Below are positions 7,209-16,169 of a stretch of DNA of 64,000 bases, piece after piece. Position 1 is the stretch's first letter, and each line of letters begins with the position of its first letter. The DNA lies in contig OY969916.1 in the NCBI GenBank assembly GCA_963704535.1, forward strand, positions 7,440,001 through 7,504,000. The letters are read 5' to 3'. The DNA comes from G963704535 sp963704535 (GTDB lineage Bacteria > Chloroflexota > Chloroflexia > Chloroflexales > Roseiflexaceae). A program made the position numbers and the translations under genes. The notes below the pieces were generated by a model. That model searched no databases. It was not told where the DNA came from and saw only the letters and a list, made by a program, of their open reading frames with translations.

Positions 7209-8630
7209 ATGTGTATCAAGCTAAAGCAGCCTCAGTCAGATCGAGCAGGAGTTGATAGGTATGCGGCGTCTTTTTGCTCTTATTGATGCGACAACCACCC
7301 ACCAGACAGCCGACGATCAGCTCGAGTGCCTCGGCCAACCGAGCTTCGCATCGCAGCGCGATTGCCAGACAGATCGCGTGCTTGCGCACTGTCGCCGCCG
7401 CTTTGGTCAAGCTCCGATCCGCATACGCCCACAATCCCACCAGCAGGATCCAATGTTGCACTATCATCGCCAGCAGCTTGGCATACAGCTCACACAGAAT
7501 CGCTCCTGCTTTGGCACTGCGCCACTGATCGATCTGCCCCTGGCTCTTCCACAACTTCCACAGCAACTCGATTTGCCAGCGACAGCGCCCCAATACCAGC
7601 GCTTCTTGCACACTCAACAGCTCAGAAGGCACATTGGTGACAAAGAGCGTCCACTCCGCCACCGCCATCTGCACCGCGTTGGGCTGCCGTCCACGCCGTT
7701 TGGCCTCCTCACGCAACCGTCGCCGCCGCCGATCAGCCACTTCCTGCGCCACACGCATCGCCAGCAACCGGCAGTGCAACTGCTTCTTTGCGCCCAAGCG
7801 GATCGGCACATCCACCGTGGCACTCTGTTGCGCGGCCAAAAAGCTCGGCAGATCGAGGCGTCGACCGTCCTGGTCAGTCATAGCCGTGGTAATCTGCACC
7901 CTGGTCAGCCAGTAGCCATTGTCCTGACCAATGTTGTGCAACACCTCCAGGTCGAAAAAGCCCAGGTCGGCAATCCGCAAGGCGCCTGCACCTATCGGCT
8001 GTTCCTGCACCAGCAGCGCGCGATCGGAGGTCAGAGCGTGATCGGTGAAGGGTCCGTTCAGCGCGCCAGTGGTCAAATCGAGGCGCGCGCTGAGTTTCAA
8101 GCGCGCGACCGCGTCGCTGTGAGTATTCTGGTTGCCGCTGCCGCGCCAGATATGTGCCAAGGTGCTGGGCAAACTAATCAGCGTGCTGTCTTGGATAAGA
8201 CGCCGTTGAAACGGGAGAGCACAGGCAGAGCGAGAGGGTCAGCGGCCAGGACGGAGGAGGTGGCGGCATCGAGCACCTCGAGCAAACAGGTCGGCGCCGG
8301 CCTCGGTCAAGCGCTGGTCGAGGCCTTGGGGCGAAATGGTCAGGCCCAAGGCAGCAGCGGTCTGGGCCAGTTCTTCGCGGGTGGCTTCGGGATTGGCCAG
8401 AAAGCCCAAGACCAAGGTCTGGGTGAACAGCGCACCAGTCATCTTGGAGCAGCGTTGCACGAAGCCGGTGGCGCGTGCGGCAGCATCGGCTACGGTGGTC
8501 AGGACGGTTTGCATGGCTTGTGTCACCTGTGGTATGGTTGCCATCGGGAGGCTCCTTGCATCATATGAGTGGTAACTATCGGACATGATGCCACAGGAGC
8601 CTCCTGCTGTCAGATTAGCTTGATACACAT
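7209..8630 (-). mobile_element. IS4-type insertion sequence (1422 bp)
   Basis: Bounded by perfect 16-bp terminal inverted repeats ATGTGTATCAAGCTAA (7209-7224 and 8615-8630). It sits between two exact copies of a 22-bp palindrome. It carries one transposase gene on the minus strand. The flanking direct repeats look like a target duplication of a pre-existing palindromic repeat, longer than the 8-13 bp usual for IS4-type elements. The IS name cannot be given without a database. Confidence 0.85.
7216..8544 (-). pseudogene. IS4-family DDE transposase, two frameshifts
   Basis: The N-terminal part (MATIPQVTQAMQTVL, from ATG 8544 with AAGGAG 7 nt upstream) and the C-terminal part lie in different frames. 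Continuity is restored by removing one base near 8277 (FAR|VLDAATSSVLAADPLAL) and adding one near 8198 (NGV|LIQDSTLISLPSTL). The reconstructed ~440-residue protein shows the first Asp in IQDST, the second in IADLGFFD, and the C-terminal CRWQIELLWKLWKS box that corresponds to the Y-R-E-K signature of IS4 transposases. As written the enzyme cannot be made. Either the copy is dead or the sequence carries indel errors. Confidence 0.85.
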
Positions 8631-8652
8631 GGGCGAACACGCTGGTTCGCCC
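8631..8652. repeat. 22-bp palindromic direct repeat flanking the IS (right copy)
   Basis: Exact copy of 7187-7208 in the same orientation, adjoining the right inverted repeat of the IS. Confidence 0.9.
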
Positions 8653-8741
8653 TTACGCGATGATGTTCGTGGGATACCATAGTGATTCTCTTGCCTCCGT
8701 TGCCGACCGCAGGCGATCACGCGTCACGCATCACGTTTCAC

Positions 8742-8770
8742 TTGTCGCTCAGAAACTCAGATGGTATACT
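8742..8770 (+). promoter_or_regulatory. Sigma-70 promoter of the histidine phosphatase gene
   Basis: TTGTCG (8742-8747), 17-nt spacer, TATACT (8765-8770) preceded by TGG. It overlaps the ATG at 8761, which is therefore not the translation start. Confidence 0.65.
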
Positions 8771-8817
8771 CAAAACGCAACATCACTGAACGACTGGAGG
8801 TCTTGCTCCCAAGCACC

Positions 8818-9489
8818 ATGAGCACCATCTTCTACCTCATCCGCCACGGCGAGACCGATTGGAACATGAGCGGGCGCTGGCAAGGCCACGCCGACGTCCC
8901 GCTGAACGAGATCGGTCGCGAACAAGCGCGCCGGCTCGCCGCGCGGCTCCAAGGCGAGGGCTTGCGCTTCGACGCGATCTATACCAGCGACCTGCAACGC
9001 GCCGCCGAGACCGCGCGGATCGTCGGGGCCGCGCTCAACATCGCCCCGCAGCAGCTCCTGGCGCTGCGCGAGATCGACATCGGCGCCTGGAGCGGGCTGA
9101 CGCGCGTCGAGATGCTCGACCGCGATCCCGAGATCGTTGCCCGCCTCGAAGCCGGCGAAGATATGCCGCGCGGCGGCGCCGAGCGGTTCGCCGATCTGGC
9201 CGAGCGCGCCGTCGCCGCCGTCGAGCACCTGGCCGCCACGCATCCCGGCCGGACGCTGGCGCTCTTAACGCACGGCGGGCCGGTGCGGGCGCTGCTCATG
9301 CACGCCGCCCGCAGCAATGCCGAGCTGCTCCTGAACCACCTGCATATCGGCAATACATCACTATCGATCCTGATCGTCGATGCCGCCGGGTGGGACGTCG
9401 GCACTATCAACGATATGACCCACCTGGCGGGCGACCGTCAGGCGCCGGATCTGATGTCGGCCCCGCCCGACGACGCGGAACCAGTCTAG
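8818..9489 (+). CDS. Histidine phosphatase family protein (phosphoglycerate-mutase/CobC-like)
   Basis: 223 residues. The N-terminal FYLIRHGETDWN carries the phospho-accepting His of the RHG motif at about residue 9. Other active-site elements are Arg in YTSDLQRAAETA, Glu in REIDIGAWSG and the second His in LLTHGGPVRALL. This suits alpha-ribazole phosphatase (CobC), broad-specificity phosphatases or cofactor-dependent mutases; the sequence does not decide between them. The start at 8818 is about 40 nt downstream of the predicted transcription start, with GGAGG a rather long 17 nt upstream. The RDD gene follows after a hairpin repeat. Confidence 0.85.
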   Translation: MSTIFYLIRHGETDWNMSGRWQGHADVPLNEIGREQARRLAARLQGEGLRFDAIYTSDLQRAAETARIVGAALNIAPQQLLALREIDIGAWSGLTRVEMLDRDPEIVARLEAGEDMPRGGAERFADLAERAVAAVEHLAATHPGRTLALLTHGGPVRALLMHAARSNAELLLNHLHIGNTSLSILIVDAAGWDVGTINDMTHLAGDRQAPDLMSAPPDDAEPV

Positions 9490-9496
9490 CCAGTTT

Positions 9497-9556
9497 GGGG
9501 AAAAAAGGGAGTTTGAGGGGGCAGCCCCCTCAGTCTCCCCCACTCACACTTCTCTA
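9497..9556. repeat. GTTTGAGGGGG hairpin repeat (family A)
   Basis: AAAAAAGGGAGTTTGAGGGGG pairs with GCCCCCTCAGTCTCCCCC in the gap between the phosphatase and RDD genes. Confidence 0.8.
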
Positions 9557-9563
9557 CTGAATT

Positions 9564-10355
9564 ATGGACGACCGCTACACCATCGACACCCCCGAGAATA
9601 TCGAGTTCGCCTACGATATCGCGGGGATCGGCTCGCGCTTCCTGGCGGCGATCATCGACACGCTGCTGATCGGTGTCGTCCAGATTGTCGTGTTTGTCGT
9701 GCTGGGGCTGCTGTTCGGGCTGCTCGATCTTGATAATACCGGCACGGGGAGCGTCCTGGCGGCGCTGGCCGGTCTGCTGTCCTTTGTGATGCTGTGGGGC
9801 TACTACATCGTCTTCGAGGTGATCTGGAACGGGCAGAGCCCTGGCAAGCGCGCGATCGGGCTCCGCGTCGTTCGCGAGGGCGGCCGGCCGATCACCTTTG
9901 TTAGCTCAGCCATCCGCAACCTCATTCGCATCGTCGATTTTTTGCCGGCGTTCTATGGCATCGGCGTGGTCGTGATGTTTGTCGATCGGCGCGCCCGCCG
10001 CCTCGGCGACTTGGCCGGCGGGACGCTGGTGGTCAAGGAGCGGCGCGGCATTACCCTTGAGAGCCTGACCGGCTCAGGCCCCGGCTTGCCCCAGCCGGTC
10101 ACGCACCCCGGCGAGCCCGCTCCACAGCCGACCCTGCCGAACGTCCAGTTGCTCAACGACCAGGACTACAATCTAGTGCAGGAGTTTCTGCGCCGTCGCG
10201 ATGAGCTTGGCCGCGATGCGCGGCTGCGGCTGGGCGCCCAACTCGCCAGTGGCCTACAGGCGCGGCTGGGCTTGCCCCAGGGGGGAGATGCGGAGCGATT
10301 TCTCCAGCACATCGCCGCAGAGTACCAGTTGCTCAAGCGGCAGCAGGAGATGTAG
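9564..10355 (+). CDS. RDD family membrane protein
   Basis: 263 residues. The domain opens with GIGSRFLAAIIDTLLIG (the Arg and Asp of the RDD signature). Three or four membrane segments follow, and the conserved NGQSPGKRAIGLRVV loop and VDRRARRLGDLAGGTLVV complete the RDD domain by about residue 160. The remaining ~100 residues are a soluble tail with heptad-like QEFLRRRDELGRDARLRL, often seen in actinobacterial and Chloroflexota members. Function is unknown; some RDD proteins are Na+/H+ antiporters. It converges with the kinase gene, with 2 nt between stop codons. Confidence 0.82.
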   Translation: MDDRYTIDTPENIEFAYDIAGIGSRFLAAIIDTLLIGVVQIVVFVVLGLLFGLLDLDNTGTGSVLAALAGLLSFVMLWGYYIVFEVIWNGQSPGKRAIGLRVVREGGRPITFVSSAIRNLIRIVDFLPAFYGIGVVVMFVDRRARRLGDLAGGTLVVKERRGITLESLTGSGPGLPQPVTHPGEPAPQPTLPNVQLLNDQDYNLVQEFLRRRDELGRDARLRLGAQLASGLQARLGLPQGGDAERFLQHIAAEYQLLKRQQEM

Positions 10356-10357
10356 AG

Positions 10358-12715
10358 CTAGTAGGTGTGGCCGGCGGGCGCGCCTGCGCCCCACTGCGCG
10401 ATAACCGCCAGGAGTTCGGCCACGCCGAATGGCTTGCTGACCACATCGAAAGCGCCTAGACGCAGCATCTGCTCGGTCTGGCGCGATCCCGCCTGCCCGG
10501 TCATCACCAGCACCTGTGCCTGTGGGTCGATCAGCCGCAGCCGGCGCAGAAATTCGACGCCGCTCATGCCCGGCATGACGACATCGCTGATGACCAGATC
10601 GAACGACCGCTCACAGTAGCGCCGTAGCGCCGTCTCGCCATTGGTCGCCACAGTCACCCGGTGCCCGTGGGTCTCAAGCAGGCGCGCCAGCGAACTCGCC
10701 AGCACCGGCTCATCGTCGACGATCAGGATATCGAGCGCGGCGAGCGAGTCGGACTGCGGGGCGCTCGGCTCGCTCACCGCTCCGCCGATCGGCAGCCGGA
10801 GCGTCACCGTTGTGCCCTGCGCGACCACGCTCTTGATTGTGATCGTGCCGCCATGGCTCTCGATGATCCCATAGCTGATCGCCAGCCCCAAGCCGGTCCC
10901 CGGCGTCGTACTGCCGCCCAGCGCGCCCTTGGTGGTCATAAAGGGCTGGAACACCTGATCGAGCAGCTCTCTGGGAATGCCAACGCCGGTGTCCCTGACC
11001 AACACCTCAACCTGCTCGCCGCGCCGTGCCAGCTCGATTGTCACCACCCCGCCGCGCTCGGCCATCGCATCGCGCGCGTTGGTGATCAGATTCAGCAGCA
11101 CCTGTGAGATCTGGCCTGGGTCACAGACAACCTCGGGGACCGGCTGTAGGCGCCGCTCGACACGAATGTTGAGCTTGGCCAGCTCGCGCTCGACCAGCGT
11201 CAGCGTTTCTTCGATCACATGGCTCAGTTGATGGAGGCCGTGCTGGGGCTCGCCGCGCCGGGCAAACGTTAGGAGCCCGCTGGTGATACTGCGCCCATGC
11301 ACACAGGACTGGACCGCCACCTGAAGCGCCTCATCTTTCAGGGCCACGTCGCTGCTGTGCAGTCCCAACTGCGCGAAGCCCAACACTCCGGCGAGCAGGT
11401 TGTTGAACTCGTGGGCAATACCGGCGGAGAAGGTGCCCAGCGCTGCAAGCTTCGACGAGCGGATCAGCTCGTCCTGTTTGTGGCGCAGTTCCTCGAACAG
11501 CCGGGCGTGCTCCATTGCCAGGGCCGCCTGCGCGGCGAACGCGAGCAGGACGCGGCGGTCGTCTTCGGCGAGGGTCATGGGGCGGTCGAGCGCCAGGCAG
11601 ATGCCGCCCAGCACCCGGCTCTCCAGCGCCAGCGGGATAATCACCAGCGTTCGCCAGGGCACCTGGCCGGCATCGTGATAAACCTCCATCGCGCCGGCGT
11701 CGAGCTGCCGCAGCCCTGGCCGCTGGAGCTCGGCTGCGTATGCCAAGGCGCGCCACTCAAGCTCGATCGGGATGCCGCATGCCGCGACCAACCGCGTCTG
11801 CCCGCCGTCGAGCAGGACCACCCAGCTCGCCGCCGCCTCAAGCAGCGCCGCCAGCCGCGTGCTCACCGTCTCCAGCAGCGGCTCCGGCTCTAGCGAGGCG
11901 ATCATCGCCGTCGCGGTACCTTGCAGGCGCTCAAGCTTGCCGGCGAGCGCCCGGCTGCGTAGGCTCTCCGCGCGCCAGGCCGCTACTGCCTTGAACGAGC
12001 CCTGCGCCATAATTAATGGGAGGACGCCAAGCACAAGCAGCCAGGGATCGATCTGCCAGAGCACGGCCAGCAGGCCGCCCAGGGGCAGGGTGATTAGATG
12101 GACCCAGTAGATCAGCCGGAAGCTTTCGCGATACACCTGGAGCAGCGGCTGGCGGCTGGCCAGCGCGATGATTGTGCCAACCATCAGCGTGTTTAGTGTG
12201 TAATAGCTTCCAGCGATCGCGAAAAACGTCACCACGCCGGCGAACCCGCTGAAAGGCAATTGGCCGGGAGCACTAAGGGTCGTATAGACCAGCACCATTG
12301 TCAGGTAGGTGATACTACGCTCGGCCCCATTGAACAGATTCCGGTACCACTCGCGCCGCTGCAGCGCGCCGACAATAAATGTGCCGATCACTACGACAAC
12401 CACGCCGGTATTGCCACTCACTGCCACTAGAAAGACCATCGGCCCTTCGTAGATAGTGAACCGTACCGGATCGCCCCGGCCCGTCGCGAACTCAAATTCG
12501 AAGTAGTCGGCGAGAACGAACCAGACGAGCCATAGCAATAGCAGGTGGAGCTGATCAAAACGCCATTCACGACCAAGCAGTGTGATACTGAACAGCGCTA
12601 TTGAGATACTCCAGATGGCGATCAGGTACAGTTGCGACGCGCGTGGCAGAGTTCTCATTGCGTCCTCGGGCGGCATGAGCAGGCAGGTAGACCACTGCGG
12701 GCGGGTCCGGGGCAT
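10358..12715 (-). CDS. Membrane hybrid sensor histidine kinase / response regulator
   Basis: 785 residues. Order: N-terminal membrane module with seven or so helices (residues ~20-250), GAF-like domain (~270-410), HisKA with the phospho-accepting H435 in GIAHEFNNLL, HATPase with NLITNARDAM (N box), DTGVGIP (G1) and GTGLGLAISYGI (G2), and a C-terminal receiver with phospho-acceptor D711 in LVISDVVMPGMSG. Signal and output are unknown; there is no DNA-binding domain, so it probably feeds a phosphorelay. The start could also be the ATG at 12658 (GAGG upstream); the 12715 start has AAGGA 5 nt upstream. Confidence 0.88.
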   Translation of the reverse strand: MPRTRPQWSTCLLMPPEDAMRTLPRASQLYLIAIWSISIALFSITLLGREWRFDQLHLLLLWLVWFVLADYFEFEFATGRGDPVRFTIYEGPMVFLVAVSGNTGVVVVVIGTFIVGALQRREWYRNLFNGAERSITYLTMVLVYTTLSAPGQLPFSGFAGVVTFFAIAGSYYTLNTLMVGTIIALASRQPLLQVYRESFRLIYWVHLITLPLGGLLAVLWQIDPWLLVLGVLPLIMAQGSFKAVAAWRAESLRSRALAGKLERLQGTATAMIASLEPEPLLETVSTRLAALLEAAASWVVLLDGGQTRLVAACGIPIELEWRALAYAAELQRPGLRQLDAGAMEVYHDAGQVPWRTLVIIPLALESRVLGGICLALDRPMTLAEDDRRVLLAFAAQAALAMEHARLFEELRHKQDELIRSSKLAALGTFSAGIAHEFNNLLAGVLGFAQLGLHSSDVALKDEALQVAVQSCVHGRSITSGLLTFARRGEPQHGLHQLSHVIEETLTLVERELAKLNIRVERRLQPVPEVVCDPGQISQVLLNLITNARDAMAERGGVVTIELARRGEQVEVLVRDTGVGIPRELLDQVFQPFMTTKGALGGSTTPGTGLGLAISYGIIESHGGTITIKSVVAQGTTVTLRLPIGGAVSEPSAPQSDSLAALDILIVDDEPVLASSLARLLETHGHRVTVATNGETALRRYCERSFDLVISDVVMPGMSGVEFLRRLRLIDPQAQVLVMTGQAGSRQTEQMLRLGAFDVVSKPFGVAELLAVIAQWGAGAPAGHTY

Positions 12716-12752
12716 CGCATCCTTAGTGCCCTCTACAGGTAGCCTTCAATCA

Positions 12753-12845
12753 TATAGCATTCCTATCAGAGTTGTAAAGCGGGAAGGGGTTTTTGTGGGG
12801 GCTTCCCCCACACCCCCTTTTACAACTCATTTAGGAACGCTATAT
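12753..12845. repeat. ~93-bp MITE-like repeat (family B)
   Basis: Ends are inverted repeats: TATAGCATTCCTATCAGAGTTGTAAA-type left, TTTACAACTCATTTAGGAACGCTATA-type right. A GTGGGGGCTTCCCCCAC hairpin is in the middle. Two more copies lie at 25768-25950. Confidence 0.85.
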
Positions 12846-12892
12846 TACCGTCTATGACTGGCTAAAGATGCGATGACCCACCACAAAACAAA

Positions 12893-12916
12893 AGCAGGAA
12901 GGATGACCTTCCTGCT
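12893..12916 (-). terminator. Terminator of the 33-codon gene
   Basis: A 10-bp hairpin AGCAGGAAGG-ATGA-CCTTCCTGCT. On the minus strand it is followed by TTTGTTTTGT. It lies about 30 nt beyond the stop codon of the small gene. Confidence 0.75.
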
Positions 12917-12946
12917 CCTGCGGATCGATGTGTACGGTTTACTGTC

Positions 12947-13048
12947 TTAGTGCCACTTTGCCCCGGCGCCGGCGGCCAACACAAAAGCGCCGATCGCACC
13001 CAGGGTCAGAACAACCTTCCAGTAGACGCGCTTGATTTGCCACTTCAT
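12947..13048 (-). CDS. 33-residue single-span membrane peptide
   Basis: A small gene from ATG 13048 to TAA 12947. The peptide has a basic aromatic N-terminus (MKWQIKRVYWKVV), one hydrophobic segment rich in Ala, Gly, Leu and Val (residues ~12-29), and ends AKWH. AAAGGGG lies 9 nt upstream of the ATG as Shine-Dalgarno. A TTGCTA-N17-TATAAA promoter lies ~125 nt upstream and a hairpin terminator just downstream, so it is a free-standing transcription unit. Function is unknown; size and topology resemble regulatory or stress membrane peptides. Complete expression signals and good hydropathy support a real gene despite its length. Confidence 0.7.
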   Translation of the reverse strand: MKWQIKRVYWKVVLTLGAIGAFVLAAGAGAKWH

Positions 13049-13173
13049 GATGTAACCCCTTTCTTAGCTAGGATGAACTTGAAGGACGACCAGGTGTAGG
13101 AGCTATTCGCTCGAGACGAACAGGACCCTCCGACATAAGCATTTAGTCCAGCGAATATATCGACCCTGAAATA

Positions 13174-13202
13174 TTTATATCACAGTAATAATACTATAGC
13201 AA
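13174..13202 (-). promoter_or_regulatory. Sigma-70 promoter of the 33-codon gene
   Basis: On the minus strand: TTGCTA (13202-13197), 17-nt spacer, TATAAA (13179-13174), inside an unusually AT-rich stretch. It predicts a ~120-nt leader. Confidence 0.7.
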
Positions 13203-13232
13203 GTAGTATGACAACAACGTAATCGAGGGGCA

Positions 13233-13781
13233 TCAAGCCTTGCGGAGGATGGTGCGATAGCAAAGCATCCCGGCGCCGACCATCAGGAGCACATCGCCGA
13301 TGCTGAAGACGTTGGCGAACGGGATCTCACTGGGCAGCGCAAGAATATCGGTCAGTAGCCAGAGCTGCACTTGGCCGTCGGTTGCGAGGGAGTTATTGGC
13401 GACCGGCAGGCCCTCGGTCGCGTAACGTTCGCTCGTGCCGGCGTAGTGAGCGCTGGCGGGGGATACCGGCATGTAGCCGCCGTTCGCCACGATCGCCGCG
13501 AAGTTCATTAGCAGGCCGAGCGCCATGAGCGGCATGCCAGGCACGCGCCAGTTCAGCGCCACCCAAACGGTGAGTAGCGCCATCGACAGCAGGTAGAGCT
13601 GCGTGGTCATCGCTGTGACGAGCGGCACCTCACTGAAGGGCGTGAAGATCAGCAGTTGCAGGCCCAGCCCGACCGCCACCAGCCCTACCCAGCGCAGTTG
13701 GAGCTGGCCGAAGTTGGCGAGGGAGCCGCCTCGCAAGAGGGCGACGCCGATCGCGAGCGCGACGACAAGTGGCATCAGCAT
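13233..13781 (-). CDS. DUF5317 family membrane protein
   Basis: 182 residues with about five hydrophobic segments. The C-terminal block LLTDILALPSEIPFANVFSIGDVLLMVGAGML and the MNFAAIVANGGYMPVSP segment near residue 92 are characteristic of DUF5317, a family common in Chloroflexota and Actinobacteria with no assigned role. The Met codons at residues 1 and 3 are both possible starts. It stands alone on the minus strand, upstream of the small membrane-peptide gene but separated from it by that gene's promoter. Confidence 0.8.
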   Translation of the reverse strand: MLMPLVVALAIGVALLRGGSLANFGQLQLRWVGLVAVGLGLQLLIFTPFSEVPLVTAMTTQLYLLSMALLTVWVALNWRVPGMPLMALGLLMNFAAIVANGGYMPVSPASAHYAGTSERYATEGLPVANNSLATDGQVQLWLLTDILALPSEIPFANVFSIGDVLLMVGAGMLCYRTILRKA

Positions 13782-14304
13782 AGGGCGGCCTCACGCGATT
13801 GGCGGAGCCGCGCCTGGGCGGTGTCAGGCGTGATGGGCGTAGGCGTCATTGTACCGGCCTCCCGTGCTGTTTCATCAAGACCCACATGGTCGTTCTGTTG
13901 GACTAAGAGACTGTTTGAACAGTCTATTTATCGCCCGAATCACGCGATTGCAAGGAGGACTTGAGGGTCAATGCCAACCCCTTCAAACAGTCTCTTAGCA
14001 CATCGAGTTTACGACGTCTGTGTCGCGCACGGCTGATCGAAATAGGAGCGGTCTGGATACAAAATCGGTGTGCTGCGGCAGACGAGCAGGCGATGGGCGG
14101 AGGAGCATGACGGCATGCACACCACAGTTGTGAGAGGTTCACCGCCGGTTGTCCGTCGTTCACTCCACGCCAGGCATCTGAATGGTATCTTGGAGATGAC
14201 TTCACAACGGCTCTATTTGAAGCGCCGCATCACGCAAGCGCCTCGTGGCGGAGCCGGGCGAGCCGGCAGCGTACTGATGCGAACATAATAAAAGGAGGGG
14301 TGTC
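13782..14304. other. Gene-free stretch with one MITE-like repeat
   Basis: No protein-like reading frame. Positions 13903-13998 hold an element whose ends are inverted copies of CTAAGAGACTGTTTGAA and TTCAAACAGTCTCTTAG, related to the outer ends of the family A hairpin repeats. The remaining 300 nt upstream of doxX show nothing I can name except AAGGAGG at 14291 serving the next gene. Confidence 0.6.
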
Positions 14305-15078
14305 ATGGAAAGCCAAACCACACGTCGGATCGCGGCACTGGTTGCCGCGCTGGTAGGGGGTTTCCTGCTGTACCTGGGCGCAAGCTCCGACAGCAATCCA
14401 ACCACTGCCTTCTGGAGTTTGATCGGTGGCCTGGCGCTGTTCGCCATCACGCTCTTTGTTCTGCAACGATACTATGAGCCTGGTACTGATCAGGTGGCGG
14501 CGAACGAAGTTCCTACACAGGAGTGGAAAGTCGCGCGTTTCCTGCGCCGAGCCAGGGATGCCGCCCCGCTCTTCTTAGGTATCCGGCTCTTCCTCGGCTG
14601 GGAGTGGCTGGACGCCGGGCTGCATAAGCTGCAAGACCCCAGATGGTTCCAGACCGGCGAGGCCTTGCGGGGTTACTGGGAGCGGGCGGCGACCATCCCG
14701 GAGCCCCCGGCGCGGCCTTCGATCACCTATCCGCTCTATCGCTCGTTCATTCAGTTTATGCTGGATAATAACGTGGATAGTTGGTTCAACTATTTTATAA
14801 TCTTTGGCGAGATCCTGATCGGGATCGGCCTGATCGTCGGCGGTCTCACGGCTATCGCAGCTTTCTTCGGCCTGCTTATGAACTTCACGTTTCTGTATGC
14901 TGGCAGCGTGAGTTCCAACCCGACCTTCATCATCCTCGCCCTCCTGATCGTCATCGGCTGGCGGGTCGCGGGCTGGTGGGGGTTGGATCGGTACCTGCTG
15001 ACCTGGATCGGTACGCCGTGGGAGCCTGGCCGGCTGCGCCCGGCGAGCGCGGCGGCACAGAAACCAAGTCAACGGTGA
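14305..15078 (+). CDS. DoxX-family membrane protein
   Basis: 257 residues. Two N-terminal membrane helices (residues 10-55) precede a linker and a DoxX-type four-helix domain from about residue 90. That domain carries LGIRLFLGWEWLDAGLHKLQDPRWF, YFIIFGEILIGIGLIVGGLTAIAAFFGLLMNF and a C-terminal GLDRYLL. DoxX/DoxD proteins are linked to thiosulfate:quinone oxidoreductase and to redox or oxidative-stress functions. No partner genes are adjacent, so the role is open. A strong AAGGAGG Shine-Dalgarno supports the ATG at 14305. Confidence 0.8.
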   Translation: MESQTTRRIAALVAALVGGFLLYLGASSDSNPTTAFWSLIGGLALFAITLFVLQRYYEPGTDQVAANEVPTQEWKVARFLRRARDAAPLFLGIRLFLGWEWLDAGLHKLQDPRWFQTGEALRGYWERAATIPEPPARPSITYPLYRSFIQFMLDNNVDSWFNYFIIFGEILIGIGLIVGGLTAIAAFFGLLMNFTFLYAGSVSSNPTFIILALLIVIGWRVAGWWGLDRYLLTWIGTPWEPGRLRPASAAAQKPSQR

Positions 15079-15103
15079 TACTCGCAGCGACTCATCTTCA
15101 AGG

Positions 15104-15161
15104 TGTGGTCAGTGGTCAGTGGTCAGTTGCAGCTCAACTGACCACTGACCACTGACCACTA
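15104..15161. repeat. Inverted heptamer array (GTCAGTG x3 / CCACTGA x3)
   Basis: Three copies of GGTCAGT, a short spacer TGCAGCTCAA, then three copies of the exact reverse complement ACTGACC. Can fold into one long hairpin. Lies between the convergent doxX-like and dinB-like genes. Confidence 0.9.
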
Positions 15162-15204
15162 TGGTGTGAACGTCACCGGCAGCATCGTCATCTGCAACTC
15201 GGCA

Positions 15205-15765
15205 TCAGGCGGCGGCGCGTGCCTGCGCGATAATCTCCCGCAACTGCGCGAATTGGCCGGCTTCGTGCCAGAGCCCCAGCAGGCACCCCGAGACTGCGTT
15301 GATCGGCCCGAAGCGCGCCGTCAGCGCCTCGGGAAACGCCCGGTGGGTATCGAGCCGCGGCTGGTCCGGCCATGCGCTCAGGTATCCCAGGCGGATGCGG
15401 CGACTTTCCTCCAGCCGCTGGATGCAGCTCGCCGTGGTCGTCAACGTGGTCCAATCGACCTCCACCCGCAGTCGCGGCTCAAACGGGTAGTCAAGCCCAC
15501 GCGCCAGGATCGAGCTTACCGCCGTATTCTCCTCGCTGCTGGCGGTAACGTGGGCGATCAGATGTCCCACATTCCAGCCGATCCCGTCCTCGGTCTGGGG
15601 ATCGGAGGCGACAAACGTAACCTCCGCATCGGACAAATCGCGGATGAGTGCCAATATCAGCTCGGTTTGTGCGTTGGTGGCAGCCATGAGGTCGCTCAGG
15701 GTGATGTCGGCAGCCAGGTCGGCCAGCGTGCGCCGGCCCTCGTTCACGGGGGTAAAGTCGATCAT
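15205..15765 (-). CDS. DinB-family (four-helix, putative metal-dependent) protein
   Basis: 186 residues. Predicted four-helix bundle with His in WNVGHLIAHVTASSEEN (near residue 67) and in LLGLWHEAGQFAQLREII near the C-terminus. These are the conserved metal-binding His positions of the DinB/YfiT superfamily. Members include thiol transferases (mycothiol- or bacillithiol-dependent) and DNA-damage-inducible proteins of unknown activity; the sequence does not decide. Start ATG at 15765. It lies upstream of no obvious partner. Confidence 0.75.
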   Translation of the reverse strand: MIDFTPVNEGRRTLADLAADITLSDLMAATNAQTELILALIRDLSDAEVTFVASDPQTEDGIGWNVGHLIAHVTASSEENTAVSSILARGLDYPFEPRLRVEVDWTTLTTTASCIQRLEESRRIRLGYLSAWPDQPRLDTHRAFPEALTARFGPINAVSGCLLGLWHEAGQFAQLREIIAQARAAA

Positions 15766-15866
15766 TCGTTCCTCTTTTCAGACAATCCCTAATACGCCGT
15801 ATCATAGCACGATTGGGCGCAGTGCATGCCGGTGGGCCGGCGCGTCAGCAGTACCAAACCGGGGTG

Positions 15867-16154
15867 TCACGACTTGAAGGACACGAGCATGAGGATGACA
15901 AAGATCACGCCGTAGAGCCACGGCAGCACGATCAAGCCAATGGCGACCTGGGTGTAGCCCTGCCCATACGCCAACCACGCGCCGATCCCCGACACCACAA
16001 ACGCGACGGGGACCAGCAGGGCGGCCACCACCAGCAGCCCAGTCCATGGAACCGTCATGTTGGCGATGCTGATAATGCTCGCTCCGGCGAACAATACCCC
16101 AACGATGGTCCCTACCACGCACACAACGCTGTTAATGATCAAGGCCAGTTGCAT
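15867..16154 (-). CDS. Small membrane protein, unknown function
   Basis: 95 residues with three hydrophobic segments (about 5-30, 37-60 and 68-92) and few charges: N-terminus MQLALIINSVVCVVGTIVGV, last residues LVSFKS. No family recognised. It follows the phosphoesterase gene by 15 nt on the same strand and is probably its operon partner. Confidence 0.65.
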   Translation of the reverse strand: MQLALIINSVVCVVGTIVGVLFAGASIISIANMTVPWTGLLVVAALLVPVAFVVSGIGAWLAYGQGYTQVAIGLIVLPWLYGVIFVILMLVSFKS

Positions 16155-16169
16155 GCTTCTGAATCCCCG

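Noticed and set aside
8761..8817. Longer start of the histidine phosphatase
   Set aside because: The ATG at 8761 lies inside the predicted -10 region; the RHG motif is correctly placed from 8818.
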